Below are positions 10,381 through 21,564 of a DNA stretch of 64,000 bases, piece after piece. The stretch lies in contig JBAOKB010000115.1 of assembly GCA_037044905.1 (NCBI GenBank), positions 1 to 64,000 on the forward strand. The letters run 5' to 3'. Every line of letters begins with the position of its first letter. Within the stretch, counting starts at the first letter, position 1. The stretch comes from Hortaea werneckii. Lineage: Eukaryota > Ascomycota > Dothideomycetes > Mycosphaerellales > Teratosphaeriaceae. The position numbers were made by a program, and so were the translations under genes. The notes below the pieces were generated by a model that saw nothing but the letters and a program-made list of their open reading frames with translations, had not been told where the DNA came from and made no database searches.

Positions 10381-11308
10381 GAGCCACGGAGTGAACATAC
10401 AATGGCAGAGACAAGAAAAAAACAAGAAGAAAGACAAAAGGCCCAGATTTGGGTTTCGTTACGAGCCCCATAACAATACATTCCTTAAAGAGGCTCAAGC
10501 AGAAGTGCAAAAAGCAGCAGAGAGGACAAGAGGTCAAATGATAGCTATACAATTTTCCGTATGTAGACCGTACAAAAGATTGTCTAGCAGACCAGCCCGG
10601 GTATCACCATACATCAGACAAGGTTTCCCATCACCACAGAGTATTAAAACAGTATCTTGATTTACTCCGCGGGCGATTGGAGCTCGTAAGCACAGCGGGC
10701 CGTACTCTATGGAAGTCATCGGCCCATCTGCAAGCCAAAATGCACTAAAATCATTTTACCTCCTGACATCAAACATCCAACCCGAATGGCCGCTTAGCCG
10801 GAATCACTGACCATGTGTAAATGCTAAGACATGGGAACATCACATTACACTCTGCAGAGTGCCTACCCTCAAAAAAAAAAAAAAACAAAAAACAAAAATA
10901 GGCATGCAACTACATCGGCCCATGTGATTCAAGAGTCGACATGGTTGCGGGTGCAGGCGTACCATAAGCCTTACACAACATCCATCCTAACGGCCCTTTG
11001 ACGCGAGAAAAGCTAACACTACTCAGAAGGTCCGATATCAGCATTCACAGAGTTGATAAGTGCGTACAGACTAATAATGACGCCCCTCCTCAAGGACCGC
11101 TCTCGGTTGACGTTGAGCTTAGTGTTGCCATCAAGGTGTCTCAAATTTTCCCGGTCAATCTATCAGGCATTGAAAACCCGCTCGAGTGATCATCTTGCAA
11201 TATTTCCTATTCCGCTTACCGAGCACTTAAGCGTTGCAGAGTCTTAGTATCTCTTAGCACTCTTTCCCAAACCACGGACAAGCAGCCTACAAGACTTCTT
11301 GGCAAGCC
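10381..11308. other. Intergenic between GH3 and zinc-transporter genes
   Basis: No supported gene. It holds the GH3 3' region, a run of 15 A at 10871-10885 followed by A-rich sequence, and the promoter side of the ZIP transporter. Confidence 0.6.
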
Positions 11309-12582
11309 ATGAACGCCCTAGCCGCCGACTCCAACATTCAAAAGCGAGATGCTTGTATCGATGGCCCCGGCGCCTACGGTGACTATGACTTGGGAATTCA
11401 CATTGCCGCCTTGTTTGTTGTGCTTGCCACTTCCAGTGGTGCAACAGCATTTCCACCTCTGGCCGTAAAGTTCCCGCAACTTCGCATCCCCCAATGGGTT
11501 CTCTTCGTCGTCCGACACTTCGGCACTGGTGTCATCTTATCGACCGCATTTGTACATTTGCTCCCGACTGCATTCAAGAATCTGTACAATCCATGTATGG
11601 GTAAATTTTGGCATAAGACATACCCCAACATGCCAGGAGCTATAACGCTTGGTGCCATCTTCCTAGTTGCGATGCTAGAGATGGGCTCTCATCGCTACAT
11701 TGCCGGGAGCAAAGCCCATCTGAGGTCGCAAGAAGAGCGCCGCCAACAAGATGAGCATAGCTTCAAAGCTTCAGGTGATGGCAGTCCAGGTCCAGCCACG
11801 GACGAGTCTTCCGAGAAAGAATCGCAGAGTTCTGGGAGAAACACAAGCCATCTCCAAGTCTTCTTGCTTGAGGCCGGTATTATTTTCCACAGTATTTTCA
11901 TCGGTATTGGACTGAGCGTTTCATCTGGCGAGGGATTTGTGCCATATTGGATAGCGATCATCTTTCACCGTATGTCTGGCGCAATGCCATTTGCCATCAT
12001 TTACGACGTTGCGATTTATGCTAAGACTTGATCACAGAAGCTTTCGAAGGGTTGGCCCTTGGCACCCGAATCGCAGACGTAGGCTTGGCTCAAGAGAAAT
12101 GGTCGCCATGGCTGTTGTCTCTAGCGTATGGCCTTACGTAAGTGCCTCTTCTCCTCTTTGTTCTTAGTCTTGGTATATAGTAATGCGGTACTTACACAGT
12201 ATCTTTGACACTTTGGCGTCTATTATGTCGGCCTTGAGTGGATGCGGAGAGGCTACCATAGCCGGCATCGCTTTGATATCGTGCAAGCAAGCTAACTCCG
12301 ACTCTGCACAGTACTCCGTTAGGTCAAGCTATCGGCATTGGCACTCATACATTCTACAGTCCCAAGTCCGAAACCGGGCACATTGTTGTTGGAGTATTTA
12401 ACGCACTGTCTGCGGGATTTCTGATCTGGTCCGCCCTCGTGGAGATTGTAGCTATCGATTTCATGAGCGACCAAAGTTGGATCACTACTCGTGGGTGGAA
12501 GCGGTACTCGGCATGCATCATTCTGTTCATTGGTGCCTTTATCATGAGTCTACTGCCGATCTGGGTAGGAGGAGGAAAGTAG
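11309..12582 (+). CDS. ZIP-family zinc/iron transporter
   Basis: Exons 11309-11969, 12038-12137 and 12312-12582 give 343 aa. The ZIP fold is recognisable: transmembrane segments at the N-terminus (LGIHIAALFVVLATSSGATAF, VLFVVRHFGTGVILSTAFVHLLP), a variable hydrophilic loop rich in Ser, Glu and Gln, then HSIFIGIGLSVS and HQAFEGLALGTRIAD. The last two carry the metal-binding His and Glu of transmembrane helices 4 and 5, and the second splice junction falls just before FEGLALG. The loop has few His compared with the usual His-rich ZIP loop. Plasma-membrane zinc uptake (Zrt1/ZrfA-like) is the likeliest role; iron or manganese cannot be excluded. No zinc-response site was identified upstream. Confidence 0.88.
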
Positions 12583-14138
12583 AGACTTAGCTGTGGTCGA
12601 AGCGGCGCAGGCAGGTCCAGCGCTCTGGGGATCGATAACCTTGACCTCTGCTGTTCATTTGCATTCCACGGTGGATGATCCACTGCAGCGCAAGTGGTGG
12701 GCATGCAACTAGCGGCCATGTCGCCTTGTAAGATAGAGTGCATCAATAGGGAAAGTGTGAGGAGCAACGTGCGATAGCAGTTATGGTCGATCGAGCCTCG
12801 AACTTCCTTCAGGCGTCAGGAGAATCGCTTTGCGTCTGCGAGTGATGCTTACATACTTTCACCAGTGTAAAGTCATCTTCCAGCAAGATTCGGGGGAAAC
12901 GACACCCATTCCTAGCGGTGCAAGCCTGCCCGGGTTCCGTTTAGGCTCATTCAATTTCCCGCTTGCCATGTGGTTGATACCTACGCTCATGGGGTACGGC
13001 TTGGGCGCATTATTGCCTCCGTCTGCACTGCAAGCTACTTGACATGCACCTCAAACACTACTTCTTTTGTTTCCAAACAGCGATACCAACTGTACTTGAG
13101 GCTTGGGAACATCTGCAGCCCTCCGCCATATGATGCCAAGCTACCACTGCCGGAAAAGCGCGAGACCCCGGCAGTCAGAAACCGGACGGTGTGAAGCCGC
13201 AGCAGCACTTCCACCTAGAGATGCACCTGAAACCGATGACGAGTGATGGCAAAACCTGATGTTCCGAGCAAATGGAATGGTGGTCCCAGAAGTATTCAGC
13301 ATACGACACTCGAGGCAAGAGATATACAGTATCCAACGTCTCTGGCTCTGGTGGTAGGAGATGTGTGGAATGATGCGACAAACCCCAGTGAACCGCGCAG
13401 TCGGGCTTGGCAAGAGAGTGCACAATCCAGCACAACGTGCATGCAACCTCGTCAGCACAACAAGAACAAGGTTCAGTTCTTGGATTAGCACGTCTCGAGC
13501 CTCGACCCATGATGCTTGATGGCGCCTTGAGCGAACCGGAAGCCAGCATCGAAGCATCTTGGGTATCCACAGCGGAGGTCGCCAGAATGCCAAGTAGACC
13601 AAAACACGGAGAATGAGAGATCGTCGCCGTGGCCATGGCTCGTTCCTCCCGCAAACGGTAGGTTCGCAGCGAGCCCGACGGTCATATCTACAATGCCATG
13701 GCTGTACGCGCCTTTTCCTGCGACCGTCCAACTCTGTCACGCCGTGAACACCCTCGCCAAGACTCCCACTTCCTCGACTTCACTGCACGAGACGGATCTT
13801 CGCTCAGGTTCGGCCAATGGCGCTACGGGGGTAAGTCATTACTATTGGCTGTCCATTTCAGGTATCACAATGCAACCTCACGTTCGAGTGTCCTTGGCGG
13901 CGACAGTGCATGACAACCTGCCTGGATCCATTCGTCCTTCCAGAGCCCTACTAGGCAATTTTCACGGTCGCTCTGCGGTCTAGAAGTTCGGCAATGGTGT
14001 GCGAGCAAGTCCACATCGAGCATCAACAGACAAGGCAAGGATTTATAATATGAAGATGATTTCCTCCTGCTCGAAGCCCTTTACTCTGATTTACCTCCCG
14101 TCTCTACCCTTTTCCATTGCCATTGCCCACGATACATC
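12583..14138. other. 1.5-kb stretch without a supported gene
   Basis: Several overlapping open frames of 70-200 codons exist on both strands. The longest, on the minus strand near 13141-13740, is Cys-rich in places but has no coherent signal peptide or domain, and its overlapping frames look equally good. A pyrimidine-rich tract just before 14139 is probably the catalase 5' leader. Confidence 0.5.
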
Positions 14139-15917
14139 ATGAAGTTCTCAGCCGTGTCCACGCTCTTGGCCTGCCCTCTTCTTGGGGCTGCCTACGAGAG
14201 CCAGCTGAAGCATGCCACCTACAGAGCCGATCACCTTCCTGAATACCAGACAGACCTTTTCAAAGGAACCAACCTGAAGCAGGAAGAATCTAGCCTCAAC
14301 AACTCCGATCTCACGTACACGACCAAAAATGGCAAGAAGTATTTCCAACCACTCGGCGCTCAGCGAGCCGGCGAGCGAGGCCCACTACTCCTTCAAGATG
14401 CTCATCTGGTACTGAACATCAGCATTTCCCGCCGAAAGTTCTGTAGTTGACAAGAGCCTTGCAGATCGACTCCCTTGCATCTTTCCATCGAGAGCGAATC
14501 CCGGAACGTGTTGTCCACGCCCGCGGAGCAGGTGCTCATGGCTATTTCGAGGTCACAACAGACTTCGCCGAGAAGCTTTCGGCCGCCGAAGTATTCAAGA
14601 AGGGCACTCGGACATCGATCACAATGCGATTCTCTACCGTCGGAGGCGCCAGGGGAAGTGCAGATGAGGCAAGAGATCCTCGAGGGTTCGCTGTCAAGAT
14701 GCGTACCAAGCAGGGAATATTGGACTGGGTATTCAACAACACTCCAGTGTACGTGCACTTCTGCCTCGACAGTGTCCACGGTTGCTGACGGTAGAGGCAG
14801 ATTCTTCATCCGGGACCCTGCAAAATTCCCCCCTTTCATCCACACTCAGAAGACCGACCCTGCGACTAACGTTCGCGACTGGTAAGTAATTGTGTGGCAT
14901 GAGATCCTCACTTCCCCAATTCGAGTACTCATTCGATATAGGAACACATTCTGGTCATGGCCAGCTCAATTCCCCGAGTCTCTTCTGCAATTTCTCCGTC
15001 TATTCTCAGACCTCGGTACGCCTTATGGCTTCCGCCATATGCACGGCTGGTCTGGTCACACATACAAATTGGTTCAAGATGATGGCAGTTGGCTCTACTG
15101 CCGTGTCTACCTCGAAACCGATCAGGGCGTGAAGAACTTTACGGCATCCGAGGCGGCGGCCATTAGAGGCGACAACGGAGCTTGGGCCACCAAGGAGCTC
15201 TACGATGCCATTGATGAAGGGAACTACCCATCTTGGACCGTCGGTATTGCAACAATGACTGAAGAAGAAGCAGCCAACTACCGCTACGATATCCAAGACC
15301 TGACTAAGGACTGGCCGGGCGTCACTTACCACGAAGTCGGCCGCATGGTCTTGACCCAGAACCCGGACAACTACCACGCCGAGATTGAACAAGCCCACTT
15401 CAGCCCTGCCAATATGGTCCCTGGGTGGGAACCAAGCAACGATCCAGTCCTGCAGTCACGACTGTTTGCATACAACGACGCTGGCCGCTACCGACTCGGT
15501 GTGAACATGGCCGACATCCCCGTCAACTGCCCGTTCTCATCTGTTGCCAACTTCGACCGAGACGGACATCTGGCCGTCCACGGTAACTCGGGCTCGCGGA
15601 AGAACTTCCCCGCCGAATACATCGACCCGATCAACGTCATTGAGAAGCCCGCTACTGTGATCGAGCAGCCGCTGAACGGAAGCACGGTACATTGGGAGAG
15701 TCAGATCGACGGAGACATCGACTACGAGCAGCCACGGATGTTCTATGAGGGACTCTCGCAAACTGACAAGGATCACCTTTACAGCAACATTGCTGGGACG
15801 TTGGTGAATGTGGAAAATGAAGAGGTTATGACTGCTCTGCTGAAGCAGTTCGGCCTTGTCAGCGAGGACTTTGAGAAGGGCGTGAGGATGGCATACGAGA
15901 AGGCGATGTCTGGTTAA
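14139..15917 (+). CDS. Small-subunit monofunctional haem catalase with a secretion-like N-terminus
   Basis: Exons 14139-14408, 14465-14748, 14801-14881 and 14942-15917 give 536 aa. It dismutates hydrogen peroxide to water and oxygen. The catalase signature [17 protein letters not shown] includes the distal His108. [17 protein letters not shown] and NNTPVFFIRDP follow, and the haem-ligand Tyr389 lies in [14 protein letters not shown]. The length is that of the roughly 500-aa clade, not the 700-aa large-subunit catalases usual for secreted fungal enzymes. The N-terminus ([21 protein letters not shown]) resembles a signal peptide, and the next 60 residues precede the conserved core, so export to the periplasm or wall is likely. 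I see no C-terminal peroxisomal tripeptide: the protein ends KAMSG. Confidence 0.9.
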
Positions 15918-16173
15918 TTCTGCCATACATAGATACTATCGAGACATTTGCTCAAACGATATATAAACCCAGCCAACCGTAGTTCACAGTCCGTTACCAT
16001 GATGAGCAATCAGAGGCAGAGTCGTTGCATGCACAAAGACACGGTCCAGAGATGCGAACTGAGGCAAACGTTGAATTCTCGTCTGAGCTAAATCGTATCT
16101 TTGATGGATGGTACAAAGTAAGGACACAAGCAGGGGTATCATCGCCTGATTCAAAACGCCAAATCAAAACCGA

Positions 16174-17679
16174 TCAAAAGATCCTCTCGGTACTCGGCCG
16201 TACCCAATGTGGCCTGTCGCATTGATGGTGGTCAATCCACTCCCGGATCCTTTCTAAATCCCAGCCAGCCATGAATCTTTGGTCTTCACGACTCCAGTCC
16301 TTCTCCAGTACCTCCGGCTTCTTAGAATCTACCTGCGCCTCCCTCGCACTCCCAAGTCTGATCGATTTGACGAAGGTGCATCGCTTCAAGTGATAGTTCC
16401 ATTGGAAGCAGTTCTTGTCGTCCTTGCACGCCGCGCCACAGTCCTCGAACGAATTGTAGGCGTCACCATCCTTGGGTGCAGGATATCCATCCCAATCAGC
16501 ATTGTCCCAATCTACTCTCACTTCAATGTCAGTGAGGTGGAGGTATTGAATCATGTCTGCGTATAGCAGCGGCCGATTGGCTTCCCGCCGACTTTCTTCC
16601 CACTTCCACAGCCCAATCGTATCCTCTGGCGTTGTTTTGTGCATGCTGATCACCGGCTCGCACCAGTAGAGTTTTGAGAAAGGCACGCCATGCAGGGGAT
16701 GCGGGTTGAACATAGGCCACAAACCGCTCAGGTTCGTCGCGGCGTCTTCGTGTACTGCCCAGCCTACAATGGAATCGCCGCAACAATTCGTCATCATCTC
16801 TGATTCCCATCTCTCGCACAGCTTGCAGCCCGCGTATGCTCCATTCTCATCAAAGTCGTCCTTGACTAGCCTCCTCACCGTCTCCCTACTGAGCACGTAT
16901 CCTGGCCCACCGTTGCCCATCCAGGTACCCGCTAGACTTGGACTGGGCGAACCAAAGTACAATGGCACATCCGGATCGTAGTTGGCGAGCAACCGGAACA
17001 TGTTATCCCAGACAATATACGTGTCTGCCTCGAAGAAAACGTACCACCTCTTCTCTGGCCTCATGCGCCAAGCACGACTGATCTGAGGCAGAAACTTGAA
17101 CTTGTCCAATGCCCAGCCCTTGATATGCGCCGGATTGCCCTCGGTTAGGGTGCCATTGTCCGCGAGTTCTTTCTGCGCCAGGTAGTCTGGCAGCTGGTCG
17201 TTGCCTTCAATAAAGTCCTTCCGCAAGTCGCCTACGACATCTATCACCTCGCGATCCTCAAAAATCTCATCGATATCAGAGAAGATCAGCAGATCATCTA
17301 TGCATGCCGACGCACTTCGCAGCTGGGTGCGCACGCGCGTTTCCAGTACGCCATGGCCAGTCTTAAGCACCGGCTGGATATCTTGGAGCAGATGGCGTGG
17401 GAAGCTCTGACAAAGCTCCTCCACGCTCTTGTTATTCACATCCTGTCGCACGGGCTTAAACTGCGAGCGCGTCCGCCAGTCGTAGTATTCGGGTTCGAAA
17501 GGTTTCTTCGTTTCGGGCGGCGGCTTCTTGCCTAACAGGCGGCTCGAGGCGCCAAGCACATGTTCGCCAATCTCCGGATGCCACTCGAACGTGAGCCAGG
17601 GAATGAGGACGAAGAGGGCTACGGCGCAGAGGACTATGAAATGAAGGGGCCGAAGGCCGCTGAGTCGAGCGGTGAGCAT
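16174..17679 (-). CDS. Type II membrane GT31-like glycosyltransferase with C-terminal PAN-like segment
   Basis: 501 aa, uninterrupted. A short cytosolic tail precedes a membrane anchor at residues about 13-31, then a luminal stem rich in Pro and Lys. The catalytic part carries the acidic EAD triad at 217-219 (FFEADTYIVWDN), which corresponds to the DxD metal site of fringe-like transferases, and GGPGYVLS near 257-264. CCGDSIVGW and the Cys-rich region fit fungal GT31/DUF604 proteins. Residues about 408-445 (EDCGAACKDDKNCFQWNYHLKRC) look like a PAN/apple fold. A Golgi role in protein or lipid glycosylation is inferred; donor and acceptor sugars are unknown. The start ATG opens directly onto the anchor and fits a type II topology. 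Confidence 0.8.
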   Translation of the reverse strand: MLTARLSGLRPLHFIVLCAVALFVLIPWLTFEWHPEIGEHVLGASSRLLGKKPPPETKKPFEPEYYDWRTRSQFKPVRQDVNNKSVEELCQSFPRHLLQDIQPVLKTGHGVLETRVRTQLRSASACIDDLLIFSDIDEIFEDREVIDVVGDLRKDFIEGNDQLPDYLAQKELADNGTLTEGNPAHIKGWALDKFKFLPQISRAWRMRPEKRWYVFFEADTYIVWDNMFRLLANYDPDVPLYFGSPSPSLAGTWMGNGGPGYVLSRETVRRLVKDDFDENGAYAGCKLCERWESEMMTNCCGDSIVGWAVHEDAATNLSGLWPMFNPHPLHGVPFSKLYWCEPVISMHKTTPEDTIGLWKWEESRREANRPLLYADMIQYLHLTDIEVRVDWDNADWDGYPAPKDGDAYNSFEDCGAACKDDKNCFQWNYHLKRCTFVKSIRLGSAREAQVDSKKPEVLEKDWSREDQRFMAGWDLERIREWIDHHQCDRPHWVRPSTERIF

Positions 17680-18890
17680 TGTGTGTATGTCGCTGATTCG
17701 CGACCAGAATTCGATGATGCGGAAATCATTCGAGTACGGTCCTGCTTAGAAGGCACTTTGCACTACAGCATCGCCGAAGGAAGGGGAATGGAGAGGGTCC
17801 GCGGCCCAGGCGGCAGGTAGGAGTGTTGTACCCGAGGCGAAGGATTGGGTTTCGTGGAAGTGGCGAATATTGGTGGCTGCAGCTTTTTTCACGCTCTCGG
17901 TAGGGAATGCGCGTGTTTCCTTCTGTTCAAGCAAGCGGATTGGATGCTTTCGCAATTACAGTGGTAGCAATAAGAATACAGACGCTCCATACTCCAGGCA
18001 AAAGAAGGGGACACCGTCAATGGCATGTTATGATGATGGAGGTAATTTCTCGGCGCATCCTTCGTTCGGCGCGGTGCCCGTAGTGCTGGAGGGCCGGGGG
18101 CCTAATAACGCTGAAATAATAGAGAATGTTGTCATATCTCGTCACGAGGCGCTTTAGTCAGCCGAGTCTTTGTTGCCCGGTTTCTGTCGTGTTGTGTGAC
18201 GTTCAAACGCGGTGGTTGAAGGCGGTTGATAGGATGCCCGCCATCTTTCTCCGAGGACGGGTTGCAAGCCTTGCCGCTTCAAGCTTGGACGTTTACGACC
18301 ACTGCCAAGACAGCTTATACTGCATCTCGCGAGCGGGCTAACAATGATTTAAAAAAAAAAAAAAAAAAAAACACAGTATTGGTTGTGTAAGCTCTTACGG
18401 TATTGGGTAATGTTTTTGTCGATGCCTTCGACCTCACAATTGAGTGTTATTTAGACATCACATGTGACTATAATGATTACGCGGATGCGTGGCAAGGTTT
18501 CGTGTTGAGAGCTCAAATACCTCACTCCGATTTCCCTAGGTCGCATTACAATCTAGAACCGTGAATATCATAAGCCGTGATTGTAGGAATATGTTCCAGA
18601 AAATCACTACAAGCTCAAAGCACAACCGACATACTTCATCACAAACAACTCAACCCCAAGTCGTAACTAGAGAACCCAGGCCGAAGCCTATTGGGCATGA
18701 ATGCAAGCATGTTACTAGTAACAAGTAGAAGTTGATACCAGGGCCTTCTCTCTCAGAATGGTATAGTGGAGTCAAAGCCATGCGCCCTGGAAAGACCAAC
18801 GCCCAAACGCCATCGCTTCTCCTTTCAATTCATTATTATGCCCACGATCCTACCCCAAAAAGGGAGCAATCGATAATTCAGCATCGGGTA
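17680..18890. other. Intergenic, with poly-A tract
   Basis: No supported gene. A 21-base A run lies at 18351-18371. The left part is the promoter side of the GT31-like gene, and the right end is the 3' side of the UGO1-like gene. Confidence 0.55.
18351..18371 (+). repeat. A21 homopolymer
   Basis: A run of 21 adenines in intergenic DNA. It could be slippage or an insertion relic; no retroelement coding sequence is visible beside it. Confidence 0.7.
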
Positions 18891-20375
18891 TTAAAACTCA
18901 CCCCGTCCTCTTCCCTCGCCAGGTCCCATAGCTCCAGCACTCCAAACACCCACAAGACCCCAGAAACCCACTCTCCATCCCCGCACCAAGCCTGCAACAC
19001 CCTGTCCTTTCTTGATCTTGACCATTCCCGTCCTGGGGTCTTTCGTTCTGGTCTCGCCTTCTTGGTATAGAATACTGTACACCGTCCCACCAATGCCCGC
19101 GTAAGGAGCCGGCTCGACAATCGTCGGTAGAAGCGGTTCTGTCCGCTTCATCGCGTGGACTTGAGCCCTTCGCTCGATGGTCTCGAGAGGGAGGCGAAGG
19201 AAAAGGTCAGATAGACATGTGCAGAAGGAGCTCAGAGACCAGACACCGGGAGTGGCTTCTGGCGAGATTTTGAAGTAGCGGCGCAAGATTAGAGGTGTAG
19301 ATGCGGAGAAAAGTTGAGGAATAGAGTGAGCCAGGGCAGTGGGCAGCCAGAGAGAGCTCGGGGCAAGGAGGGAAGGTAGCCGTCGGAGGTTTTGTACGAC
19401 GCCGCGCGGGTGGTGGGTGGTAGGGGCCATTATTAGACGGGTGCGAACCTGGTCGAGAGGGGAGAGGAGAACGGCGGCGAGGGCCGAGGATATCCCAACA
19501 ACGACAAGACTGCCGAAGGCGTTGGGTGAATCGGAGAGGTCCAGGCCAGAAAGGCCTACACCGGCTTGAGATGCGCTTAGAGCAGAGCCGAGACCCGATG
19601 GATCTGGGCCAGATATCTCTGGAAGGCCTAACAGAGCAAGTAGTAGACTGCGGATGAAGGAATCGGTGGTCTTTAGGAGGACTGAGTAGAGGAAGGTGCA
19701 GTTGGTGCCTCTCCAAAGACCTACGGCGCCTGATGTGTTGTATAAAGTTGACATGACATGAGTCAAGCTATCATGCCGTTTTAGACGTAAGTTGTAGTCC
19801 TCCTCGCCTTGTCGTTCTCGTCGGTCCCGCGACGTCGGTGCTGGTGACGCCTCCCCTTCGCTAGGGGGAGTACGTCTTCGTTTCCGCGGCGAACGACTTC
19901 GTGGGGCGGCGGAAGAGAAGTAGTCCGGCATATCATCGCTTTCCTCTCCAGTCTCGCTCCCAGCATCTCGGTCATCCTCAGGTGGGTCATTGTACCGCGC
20001 CGACGCTTTTCTTCTGCCACCATCTAGTCCAGCATCCACACCGGGCGGAAGAGAGACTTGTAGCACCGTCTTGGCAACATCGAACGGCTGTGCTAGTAAC
20101 ACACTCAGGTACTTGTATAGCAGCGCATCCAGCAGGGCTCGACTGGCGGACCACGCCTCGCTCGCTGAGCCTTTGAAATCGAGGTCCATCTCCGGGAAGA
20201 GATCATTCGCCACCGACTTGCCTGCCGCCGAAGCCGTGTGCGCATGTGGGGGCCGAGAGGGCGAATTGGAAGAGGCCGTGGCATTGCCGACTGAGGGAGG
20301 GACATAGTAAGGTCGGAGAGGATTGGGTGAACGGTCTTTGGCAGTCGTCATGAGTACCGGTTGGTGAGTATCCAT
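18891..20375 (-). CDS. UGO1: Mitochondrial outer-membrane fusion factor Ugo1-like
   Basis: 494 aa, no intron. The N-terminus carries the RPYYVPPSVG block that I associate with filamentous-fungal Ugo1 proteins. A modified mitochondrial-carrier fold follows: YKYLSVLLAQPFDVAKTVLQ resembles the P-x-D/E carrier signature, then a long Ser/Arg/Asp-rich insert (about residues 125-200). Further carrier-like repeats include LWRGTNCTFLYSVLLKTTDSF, SSALAAVLLSPLDQVRTRLIM and a final LPLETIERRAQVHA. Yeast Ugo1 links Fzo1 and Mgm1 during mitochondrial fusion; the same role here is inferred. It is divergent from the ferredoxin gene, sharing a 402-bp promoter. Confidence 0.82.
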   Translation of the reverse strand: MDTHQPVLMTTAKDRSPNPLRPYYVPPSVGNATASSNSPSRPPHAHTASAAGKSVANDLFPEMDLDFKGSASEAWSASRALLDALLYKYLSVLLAQPFDVAKTVLQVSLPPGVDAGLDGGRRKASARYNDPPEDDRDAGSETGEESDDMPDYFSSAAPRSRSPRKRRRTPPSEGEASPAPTSRDRRERQGEEDYNLRLKRHDSLTHVMSTLYNTSGAVGLWRGTNCTFLYSVLLKTTDSFIRSLLLALLGLPEISGPDPSGLGSALSASQAGVGLSGLDLSDSPNAFGSLVVVGISSALAAVLLSPLDQVRTRLIMAPTTHHPRGVVQNLRRLPSLLAPSSLWLPTALAHSIPQLFSASTPLILRRYFKISPEATPGVWSLSSFCTCLSDLFLRLPLETIERRAQVHAMKRTEPLLPTIVEPAPYAGIGGTVYSILYQEGETRTKDPRTGMVKIKKGQGVAGLVRGWRVGFWGLVGVWSAGAMGPGEGRGRGEF

Positions 20376-20777
20376 TCTCCCTCTTCAGGATAGATGCCGA
20401 ATGAATGTATGAATGAGCGGCAGGATCAGCTAATCATTGATTGAAGTGCAGCCTAATTGCTTCGGCATGCGACTCATCAGTCGGAGCAGCAATCAATTGA
20501 TAGCAGCAGTAGCAGCAGTAGGAGTTGAGCACCGCGCAGGCGTGATGATGTACTCGACCTGGCCCAAGCGCAAGCTCACCAATCTCTCCATCTCACCCCC
20601 GAGATCCGCCGCCGGATTATTTGATGAATTGATGACGAGCCACTGGACTTGATTGACGCCTTTCCGATTCGCTCAATTGGCATTTCATTCACCCTCGTTC
20701 GTCCCGTCTGACTCTTAACATCATATACACCTACGACTGCGCAACCGTACATCGCCGGCGCCCTTGTTGCCTGCAGA
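20376..20777. promoter_or_regulatory. Divergent promoter between UGO1 and YAH1
   Basis: A 402-bp interval between two start codons pointing away from each other, so both promoters must lie here or overlap the leaders. It contains ATTGATTGA at 20437-20445, also found upstream of MIM1 and OXA1. No TATA box stands out. Confidence 0.6.
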
Positions 20778-21564
20778 ATGATCCAAAGGCAGAGCCTAAA
20801 CGCAACCATGAACACCTTCAGCACCATCTCTCGTCACGCGACCCGCAGGATACCATCACTCCGGATCCGCAACGAAATATTCCAGCAGCGACGACACCTC
20901 TCTCAGACCAACACGAAAACGACCACAGGCCTTAGCACGACAGCTCCCAGACTCCAGCTCGCACCGCGATCAAGACAAATCCTCCCAACCCAACATCACC
21001 GCGCCTTCAGCACGACCGACCGACGAAAGCATGGCGACCTAACCCCACCCAAGCCTGGCGAAGAGCGCCGAGTAACCTACATCGACAAGGACCAGCAAGA
21101 ACACACATTCGAAGTAGCAGACGGCGACAACCTGCTAGACATCGCGCAAGCGAACGATATCGAGATGGAGGGGGCATGCGGCGGCAGCTGCGCATGCAGT
21201 ACGTGCCACGTGATCGTGGAATCGGAGGAGATGTTCGACAAGATGGAGGAGCCGAGCGACGACGAAAACGACATGTTGGACCTGGCATTTGGTCTGACGG
21301 AGACGAGTCGGTTGGGGTGTCAGGTGTTGATGAATAAGGAGCTGGATGGATTAAGGGTAAGTTGGATTTTTATTTTGATTTTACTGTTGAGTCTTTCGAA
21401 CTTGCTGTGTTCTTTTGCGTACCAAGCAGATTGCAGAGCACGACATTGGTGCCCTATATTTTTCACTTGGAGGGAGTGACTGTTGCTGACTGAATCCGAA
21501 ACAGGTCAAACTACCCAGTATGACACGAAACATGCAAGCGAGCGACTTTGCCGAGAAGAAATAA
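20778..21564 (+). CDS. YAH1: Mitochondrial [2Fe-2S] ferredoxin (adrenodoxin-like)
   Basis: Exons 20778-21356 and 21505-21564 give 212 aa. The first 80 or so residues are Arg/Ser/Thr-rich with almost no acidic residues, as in a mitochondrial presequence. The ferredoxin domain follows (RRVTYIDKDQQEHTFEVADG). The cluster ligands are Cys134, Cys140, Cys143 and Cys181, with the adrenodoxin spacing x5, x2, x37. The second exon encodes only the conserved tail VKLPSMTRNMQASDFAEKK. It donates electrons for iron-sulfur cluster assembly and haem A synthesis in the matrix. Another in-frame ATG ten codons downstream could also serve; the presequence is intact either way. Confidence 0.93.

Noticed and set aside
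13141..13740. Cys-containing minus-strand frames that might encode a secreted effector-like protein
   Set aside because: Two overlapping frames look equally plausible, there is no convincing signal peptide, and no splice model improves either.
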